Source of the DNA: JAUVUV01 sp964548275
Lineage (GTDB): Bacteria > Gemmatimonadota > Glassbacteria > GWA2-58-10
Assembly: GCA_964548275.1 (NCBI GenBank)
Contig: CAZJQI010000033.1
Span: 1 to 47,099 of the forward strand
Reading direction: 5' to 3'
Length of the DNA: 47,099 bases
The notes under the pieces are model-generated. The model did no database searches. It saw only the letters and a program-made list of their open reading frames with translations, and had not been told where the DNA came from. A program made the position numbers and the translations under genes. Below, in pieces: positions 42,287 to 47,099 of this stretch. Each line of letters starts with the position of its first letter. Position 1 is the stretch's first letter.

Positions 42287-43540
42287 ATGAGATTAAAAAT
42301 TCTGTATCCGTTTTTTCTTTTAATCCTGGCTTTTGGCTGGGAATGCGGGCCGAAAATTTCAGATACCCGTATCGGGGAGCAAGATTATATCCCGCCCCCG
42401 GAGTCTGCGGGCGGCTGGCGGAAGAACTCCGATCCATCTTTCATTCGCTCCCTTGGCCTTGACCCCGAGCGACTGGAGCAGTTCGGCCGCTACAACCTGG
42501 GCGTGCCTAACAGCACGTGGATGCCATATGCGAAATACAAAGGTATCATTGTGATCAAAAACGGCTGGATTGTCGGTGAGTGGTACAATGTGCCGGAAGC
42601 CGAATCGTTCAGGACATATATCTCCTCCAATGGCAAATCTTTCGCCATGGTCTGTTTCGGGATCATGGCGGCCGACAGCCGCAGGGGGCGAATCGAAGTG
42701 GAGATCAACGCCGAGAGCAGGGTTTACCACAAGCGATGGCTGCCTCAGGGATTTCCACTGTCCGACCCCCGGAAAGAGGATATCACTTTCGAGCAGATAT
42801 TCAGACACACCTCCGGCCTCTGTCCGGAGAGGACCAAAACCGGAGAGGATGTGGAACAGGGGCGCAACGAGTGGACAGACTACGTGGACTGGATTGTGGG
42901 CCACGATAAGAAATGGCCCTCAACAAGCAAGCTCTATTTCACGCCCGGGCACCCTGAGCAATACGAGGGCAGCGAAACCTGGGGAGCCGTTTCCTGGGCA
43001 TACTCGAGCGTGAGTTTCGGCCATATCGGGCTGGTTATTCAGAACCTCTACAGCAAACCGGCGAGCGATTTCCTCTGGGAGCGGCTGCTTGCTCCGCTTG
43101 GTTTCAGCGGTATCGATTTCCACGCCCCGCCGAGCGAAACGATCCGCTGGTTCAGTGCCGGGGGCGTGCGCATGAACCCGCGCAATTATGCCCGGTTCGC
43201 CTATTTCCTCCTTCATGACGGCAGGTGGAACCAGGAGCAGATCGTGCCTGAGTCATGGATCCAGCGATTCAGAACCTCTCCGCTCTATCCGAATATACGC
43301 TCCAACGCGGACGGGTATTTCGGCCGACAGTACCCGAAAGACATGTTCCGGATCGCAGGCTCGGGGCTCAATTGGGCGTTTATCGTGCCCTCGCTGGACC
43401 TTGTTGCCCTGCGGACCAGCCGCGCCAATAACGCTATCTGGGATGAAGTGGAGAAGGAATTCCTGCGCAAACTCTTTGCCGCTGTGCTGAATCGAGATAA
43501 AGACAAACAAACTACCCCGCAGCAAGCTGCGGGGCATTAA
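42287..43540 (+). CDS. Serine hydrolase, class C beta-lactamase-like, exported
   Basis: A 417-aa protein of the beta-lactamase / penicillin-binding-protein-like family (PF00144). The first motif SxxK is Ser114-Asn-Gly-Lys117 in YISSNGKSF, and the second, Tyr239-Ser-Ser, lies in WAYSSVSFGH. A third, KTG-like HxG element near the C-terminus is probably IAGSGLNW. Members include esterases, D-peptidases and beta-lactamases; the actual substrate is unknown. A signal peptide with Cys in FGWEC may be a weak lipobox. The frame is open from 42182, but ATG 42287 has GAGG upstream and begins the signal. The last codons lie in a palindrome (CCCCGCAGC-AA-GCTGCGGGG), so the C-terminus QQAAGH may be acquired. 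Confidence 0.88.
   Translation: MRLKILYPFFLLILAFGWECGPKISDTRIGEQDYIPPPESAGGWRKNSDPSFIRSLGLDPERLEQFGRYNLGVPNSTWMPYAKYKGIIVIKNGWIVGEWYNVPEAESFRTYISSNGKSFAMVCFGIMAADSRRGRIEVEINAESRVYHKRWLPQGFPLSDPRKEDITFEQIFRHTSGLCPERTKTGEDVEQGRNEWTDYVDWIVGHDKKWPSTSKLYFTPGHPEQYEGSETWGAVSWAYSSVSFGHIGLVIQNLYSKPASDFLWERLLAPLGFSGIDFHAPPSETIRWFSAGGVRMNPRNYARFAYFLLHDGRWNQEQIVPESWIQRFRTSPLYPNIRSNADGYFGRQYPKDMFRIAGSGLNWAFIVPSLDLVALRTSRANNAIWDEVEKEFLRKLFAAVLNRDKDKQTTPQQAAGH
43515..43534. terminator. Palindrome at the convergent gene ends
   Basis: CCCCGCAGC-AA-GCTGCGGGG, 9-bp arms, inside the last codons of the hydrolase gene and 53 bases from the convergent xylanase stop. Its position suits a bidirectional terminator. 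The sequence looks like a REP-type palindrome. Confidence 0.55.
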
Positions 43541-43586
43541 ATACTTAGGAGTAATACATTAATTTTTATATACAAAATCATATAGT

Positions 43587-44942
43587 TCAATCTGTCCCTA
43601 CGGTAAAAACCCACCTGTTTTCTTCAACCTTGCGCACGTCCAGCTCATAAGAGTGAAACCTGCCGTCCGGGGTTCGCAACCTCACGAGATAATCTCCGTA
43701 GAAGCCGCGGAAACGCACGCTGCCTGAGCTATCAGTCGAGGTGTCGAGCCGGGTCCTCCACTGCTCGTGGATCAATTTCTTGAGCCTGTTGTAAACCGGT
43801 TTCGGCCTGTACTGCTCTGTCACCAGCCCGCCGCCGGGCAGCCAGACAGCCCTGTCCGAAAGCCCCCAGAAATTGATCGAAACAACCGCCGGGTGCCCGA
43901 AACAGAGCCGGAACATCTGCTCTGCGAATTCCGCCTGTGTTTCGAGGTTCCAGGTTCCCTCACGCCAGCCGCCTGTGATCTCCTTGCCACCTGACTGGGG
44001 AGTAAACTCGGTGATGTGAATCGGGTAACCGAGCTCGGCTATGCGGTCAAAGGTTTTCCAGACCTCGAGCGGGGGGTACCATTCCTGCCGCGGCTCGTGA
44101 GCCTGGATTCCCAGGCCCGAGATCGGGGTGTTTCTCTGCTGGAGTTCTTTCACCAGGGCGTAGAAGCGCTCCCGGGTATTCTCCCGGGTGATCTGGTAGA
44201 ACTCGTTGAGAATCAGGTGCGCACCCGGGTTGGCCCTGTGGGCCCACTTGAAAGCATGCTCCACCAGATCGGCATTCGTCTCCACCGGAACATCGATCCA
44301 CCAGCCCCCACTTGAGGTGTCATCCCACGCCCTGGTGTTGACCGGCTCGTTGAACACGTCCCAGATATCGATCCGTCCGCGAAAGCCGCCGACCACGTTG
44401 GTCATTCGTGCTTTGAGCAGCTCCAGTGATTCCTCGGTCGAATAGCGCGCAAGCCAGGCGGGTTTCCCCGATGGCGCGGTCCAGACCAGCGGGTGGCCCT
44501 TGGTGGTGATCCCGTTGGCCTCGCACCACTCGATCACCGGCAGCAGCCTTTGCCAGCCGGGCATGCCCTGCACCCGCTCGTAGCCGGCCCAGTAAAACGG
44601 AAATATTGCGAAGTTGAAAATATCGGCGAACACCTGTTTAAAGAGTTCCGGCCTGTAGGCTGAGCCTTCCCGCACCAATGGGAAAATGGTGCAGCCGAAC
44701 AGGAAATCCGAGCTGACCTGGGTGATCTCCAGGCTTGCGTTTCGCACTGGCTCGCCTGCTTTGTTTTTGAAAAAAATCTCGACATCTCCCTTGCGGTATT
44801 TTTCGATATTGGCCGCAGCCTTTTGCATCAGCTCAGCCTCGACCTGTTTAACATTGTCAGCCTGGCCTGTGGCCTGGACCGGCAACAGGAAAGCGGCGAT
44901 CAACAGGGCTTGTAAAAACTTCGCCTTGATAAAAAATTTCAT
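43587..44942 (-). CDS. GH10 endo-beta-1,4-xylanase, exported
   Basis: A 451-aa glycoside hydrolase family 10 enzyme that cleaves internal beta-1,4-xylosidic bonds by a retaining mechanism. Signal peptide about 1-26. An N-terminal beta segment (about 50-75: VEIFFKNKAGEPVRNASLEI) precedes the TIM barrel. Acid/base Glu199 lies in WDVFNEP, nucleophile Glu312 in IHITEFTP, and KGHPLVWT is the usual substrate-binding motif. The C-terminal ~45 residues (SSGSVRFRGFYGDYLVRLRTPDG) form a small beta domain. It stands alone on the minus strand. It fits a lifestyle on plant or algal polysaccharides. Xylan is the likely but not proven substrate. Confidence 0.93.
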   Translation of the reverse strand: MKFFIKAKFLQALLIAAFLLPVQATGQADNVKQVEAELMQKAAANIEKYRKGDVEIFFKNKAGEPVRNASLEITQVSSDFLFGCTIFPLVREGSAYRPELFKQVFADIFNFAIFPFYWAGYERVQGMPGWQRLLPVIEWCEANGITTKGHPLVWTAPSGKPAWLARYSTEESLELLKARMTNVVGGFRGRIDIWDVFNEPVNTRAWDDTSSGGWWIDVPVETNADLVEHAFKWAHRANPGAHLILNEFYQITRENTRERFYALVKELQQRNTPISGLGIQAHEPRQEWYPPLEVWKTFDRIAELGYPIHITEFTPQSGGKEITGGWREGTWNLETQAEFAEQMFRLCFGHPAVVSINFWGLSDRAVWLPGGGLVTEQYRPKPVYNRLKKLIHEQWRTRLDTSTDSSGSVRFRGFYGDYLVRLRTPDGRFHSYELDVRKVEENRWVFTVGTD

Positions 44943-45337
44943 CTCGCGCCTCCGGGGGATGCTTGCAGTTTTACGGATAAAGGAGGGAATTGGGGATGTT
45001 TCTATTTTAATATCTTTGGCGAGTAAAGCAATGAAGGCGTTTTTCCTGGCTTTAAGAGAACCAAGGCCAAGGGGGGATGATGTTCACTCTCTCCGCACTT
45101 TACGAAGACCCGGAAAAGATGTAGGTAGTAGGTATAATAAAAAAAGGGGAAATGGAAAAAATAGGACATAAAAGATTTGGAATATAGGTATGAAGTAAAA
45201 ATTATTTTTGACTCTTATGTATTTACAAAAAACTGGAGATTTTATATATTAAAGTGTATATTAAAAGCTAATGATTTCAAGATATAAGTGAAGCTCCCCG
45301 CCCACAGGGCGGAGTATTCTGCGGGATTTTCATAATT
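44943..45337. other. Intergenic region upstream of the TIR gene
   Basis: About 400 bases without a gene. The composition shifts here from GC-rich to AT-rich. A REP-like hairpin CCGCCC-ACA-GGGCGG (45298-45312) lies just before the TIR start. A TTGACT with no clear -10 box occurs around 45205. No convincing ribosome-binding site for the TIR gene was seen. Confidence 0.5.
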
Positions 45338-46096
45338 ATGAGTATATTCATAAGCCACATAAATGAAGAAGCATCAATAGCACAAGTCTTAAAGGAATGG
45401 ATAGAAGATACTTTCCTTGGACAGTGGGATGTATTTGTTAGTAGCGATTCTGATGATATACCCGCAGGGAAAAGATGGCTCGAAGAAATTGATAAATCTC
45501 TCGATAGTACAGATTTAATAATTATTATTTGCAGCCCCCAGTCAATTAAACGACCTTGGATAAATTTTGAAGCAGGCTGTGGATGGATAAAACGCGTTCC
45601 AATTATTCCAACCTGCCACTCAGGTCTAACTTCAAACAAACTACCTGTTCCACTTTCACTATTCCAAGGATTAGACATTGAAGATGAAAAATTTGCTGAA
45701 AAACTTTTAAAAAGTCTTGCAAAGCACCGTGGGTTTAAAAAGATACCCAAGATAGATTATGAAAAATTTAAAAAATGTATTTCTGATGCTTTGAAACAAA
45801 TTACACAGGTAGAATATGTAAAAAGAGGCAAGGCGGCAGCGACCACTGCACCTAAGGATTCTATGGAAGAGATTGAATTGAAAATACTTAAATTATTTGC
45901 AGCAAATGAAGGCGAATATTTAACAGATGAGACTATCTCAAATGCTTTAAAAATGCATTTAACAAAAGTTAAATATCATATAAATAAAATGGTTTCCAAT
46001 AAATTAATTGGAGATTTATTTAGTATGAGCGGTCCTACCAAATATTATCTGAAACAAAAAGGTAGGGCTTATTTGGTAGAAAAAAGCTTTATATAG
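45338..46096 (+). CDS. TIR-domain protein with C-terminal winged helix
   Basis: A 252-aa protein. Residues 1-125 form a TIR domain: it begins SIFISHINEE, then VFVSSDSDDIPAGKRW, then LIIIICSPQSIKRPWINFEAG with Glu78 in the place of the NADase catalytic Glu. After a Lys-rich middle, residues 178-250 read as a winged helix (IELKILKLFAANEGEYLTDETISNAL, KVKYHINKMV, KYYLKQKGRAYL). TIR domains in bacteria often cleave NAD+ in antiphage defence; the winged helix suggests DNA or transcription control instead of, or besides, that. Its codons are far more AT-rich than those of its neighbours, so it was probably acquired. No partner gene (Argonaute, SIR2, CD-NTase) is next to it. Function unproven. Confidence 0.8.
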   Translation: MSIFISHINEEASIAQVLKEWIEDTFLGQWDVFVSSDSDDIPAGKRWLEEIDKSLDSTDLIIIICSPQSIKRPWINFEAGCGWIKRVPIIPTCHSGLTSNKLPVPLSLFQGLDIEDEKFAEKLLKSLAKHRGFKKIPKIDYEKFKKCISDALKQITQVEYVKRGKAAATTAPKDSMEEIELKILKLFAANEGEYLTDETISNALKMHLTKVKYHINKMVSNKLIGDLFSMSGPTKYYLKQKGRAYLVEKSFI

Positions 46097-46234
46097 CTTT
46101 TAATTTATTTTATTTTTTTATTAATCTGATTGAAAATTTCTTTCAATAGTATAAAAATTAAGTAGGCTATCCACCCCTTGCAAAACCCTCTCCTCCACCT
46201 TGACAAATTTTTCTTATCTGGCTAAGTTAGTTGC

Positions 46235-46428
46235 AATTTTTTGCAAATATGTAACTATAGGCCTTGGGAATCGTTTTATATTTTTACAGGATGCAGGCCG
46301 GGGAATTCGTATAGACAGGTAAGACGGTACTGTAGAAATAGGGTAATTATCTAAAGACAGGGAAATCGGAAAAAAGGGGCCTGTATTACCTGGAGGCCGC
46401 CTCTGGCGACAGAGGCGGCTTTTTTTTT
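46235..46428 (+). ncRNA. Candidate small RNA
   Basis: A TTGACA at about 46199-46204 with a 17-base spacer and a weak -10 (TAAGTT) could start transcription near 46235. A long-range stem closes most of the RNA: GTAACTATAGGCC (from about 46251) pairs with GGCCTGTATTAC (to about 46390) with one bulge. A strong terminator ends it at 46428. No known RNA family was recognised; a 6S-like rod is one idea, but the inner part does not pair well. Confidence 0.3.
46396..46428 (+). terminator. Intrinsic terminator
   Basis: GCCGCCTCTG-GCGA-CAGAGGCGGC, a perfect 10-bp stem with a tetraloop, followed by nine T (46420-46428). Serves plus-strand transcripts: the TIR gene or a small RNA. Confidence 0.88.
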
Positions 46429-46481
46429 GCTTTCTAAGCCCTGTTCTGGTCAATATCCCCTGAGGCAATCCAGTGTCTCGT

Positions 46482-46682
46482 CTAATTCAACGGGCAGGTG
46501 CCTGTGGGGCAGGAACCTGCCGAGGATGACGACGCGCCTTTTTCCACACCGAAAGCGCTGAATATCCTTTCCATGCCGGGCTGGCCGCATTTCGGGCAGG
46601 CGTGTTTTCCCTTCCCGCTCGAGGACTCCAGAACCTCGATCACGTGGCCGCAGCTCTGGCAGCGGTATTCATAGATAGGCAT
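46482..46682 (-). CDS. FmdB-family zinc-ribbon protein
   Basis: A 66-aa protein beginning MPIYEYRCQSCGHVIEVLE, the signature of the FmdB/CxxC_CxxC_SSSS family. Two Cys pairs (Cys8/Cys11 and Cys29/Cys32) form a zinc ribbon, and the Ser-rich tail (GASSSSAGSCPTGTCP) adds two more Cys. Function is not established; the family was named as a putative regulator. GAGGAG precedes ATG 46682. It stands alone on the minus strand, with a plus-strand terminator beyond its 3' end. Confidence 0.9.
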   Translation of the reverse strand: MPIYEYRCQSCGHVIEVLESSSGKGKHACPKCGQPGMERIFSAFGVEKGASSSSAGSCPTGTCPLN

Positions 46683-47099
46683 ATCTTGCTCCTCTTTTGA
46701 TCTAATTACGATACAAAGTTCAAAATACCTTAAGACTGGTTAAAATATCTGTGTTAAATATAATGTCAAATTTCTCTTTTTAGCAATATTTTCAACTTTG
46801 TACTGTCCGGTTAACTAACAGGCAGAAATAAAAGGATTATTTTTTCATGTTACTTTTGTAACCAAAAGTAACCAAACAAACGTACCGTTTGATCGCAGTG
46901 CTTTTTCCGCGGGCCAATATTGGCTGAGTTTGTAAAATGGTTAATCGCGTTAGTGATCAAACCGTAGGTTTGCGGGGTGCAAACTCGACTACCAATACAG
47001 CTTTTATATCTTTTGTTGTTTTCCAGGTAAAAAGGCGCTCCTTACGAGCTCGCCTGATTCGGCTTGAACCAGGCAAGCCGAATCAATGGCATGCCCACC
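46683..47099. other. Intergenic region with repeat copy B
   Basis: About 120 AT-rich bases that must hold the FmdB promoter, then the dispersed repeat up to the end of the window. No gene. Confidence 0.5.
46802..47065 (-). repeat. Dispersed intergenic repeat, copy B (inverted)
   Basis: The reverse complement matches 6137-6309. Copy B has about 80 extra bases which hold an imperfect inverted repeat (CAAACGTACCGTTTGATC against GATCAAACCGTAGGTTTG) and a palindrome CCAATATTGG. At its left end GTTACTTTTG-TAAC-CAAAAGTAAC is a perfect 10-bp hairpin, and just beyond its right end (about 47055-47083) another 11-bp hairpin GATTCGGCTTG/CAAGCCGAATC occurs. No transposase; a non-autonomous mobile or REP-like element. 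Confidence 0.85.

Larger units (their letters stand above)
46097..46481. other. Intergenic region with possible small RNA
   Basis: AT-rich region between the TIR gene and the FmdB gene. It contains a candidate promoter, stem-forming segments and an intrinsic terminator (entries below). No coding frame is supported. Confidence 0.5.

Noticed and set aside
6137..47065. Inverted repeats as ends of a composite transposon
   Set aside because: No transposase or integrase gene was seen and no target-site duplication could be identified; the element looks like a dispersed intergenic repeat.

Overview
The window most resembles a chromosomal segment from an uncultivated, Gram-negative, diderm bacterium of the FCB superphylum (Latescibacteria / KSB1 / Zixibacteria / Glassbacteria-like). 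The evidence is three TonB-dependent receptors (two with an N-terminal CarboxypepD-type domain), a PorV/UPF0164-like barrel, a giant secreted protein with a Por-type-like C-terminal tail, lipoproteins, and a mix of GH38, GH10 and heparinase-like enzymes. The lineage is inferred from gene families only; no rRNA or tRNA gene is visible.

Layout. 1-6.3 kb is a loosely packed region with decayed genes: a MazE-type antitoxin remnant, a CsgG-like secreted protein, a beta-propeller remnant, a TonB receptor with a small lipoprotein, and a broken amidohydrolase that runs into a dispersed repeat. A second, inverted copy of that repeat closes the window at 46.8-47.1 kb. 6.4-16.4 kb holds a ROK regulator with a good sigma70 promoter, then an outer-membrane triad (SusC-like receptor, 1106-aa secreted protein, PorV-like barrel) ending at a strong terminator. 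16.4-29.2 kb holds a cloverleaf-shaped palindromic element, a GT39-like membrane glycosyltransferase fused to TPRs, and peptide and glycan degradation genes (oligopeptidase B-like lipoprotein, amidohydrolase, PepD, GH38, heparinase II/III-like).

29.2-42.0 kb is the most unusual part. A tight minus-strand operon (38687 down to 29201) encodes a TonB receptor, an orphan ABC-type substrate-binding protein, a membrane histidine kinase, a receiver, a receiver-HD-GYP phosphodiesterase, a B12-binding radical SAM enzyme, a LuxI/FeeM-fold N-acyltransferase and a SAM methyltransferase. Just upstream are an HTH-receiver gene and a stand-alone receiver, and divergently a second LuxI/FeeM-like acyltransferase fused to a pseudo-receiver in which Glu appears to replace the phosphorylatable Asp. 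The HTH-receiver promoter carries six phased 9-bp direct repeats. I infer an acylated small-molecule circuit (synthesis, modification, uptake, sensing and c-di-GMP output in one locus); this is a hypothesis from gene content and motifs.

42.3-46.7 kb has a class C-like serine hydrolase, a GH10 xylanase, an AT-rich TIR-winged-helix gene that looks horizontally acquired, a possible small RNA and an FmdB zinc-ribbon protein.
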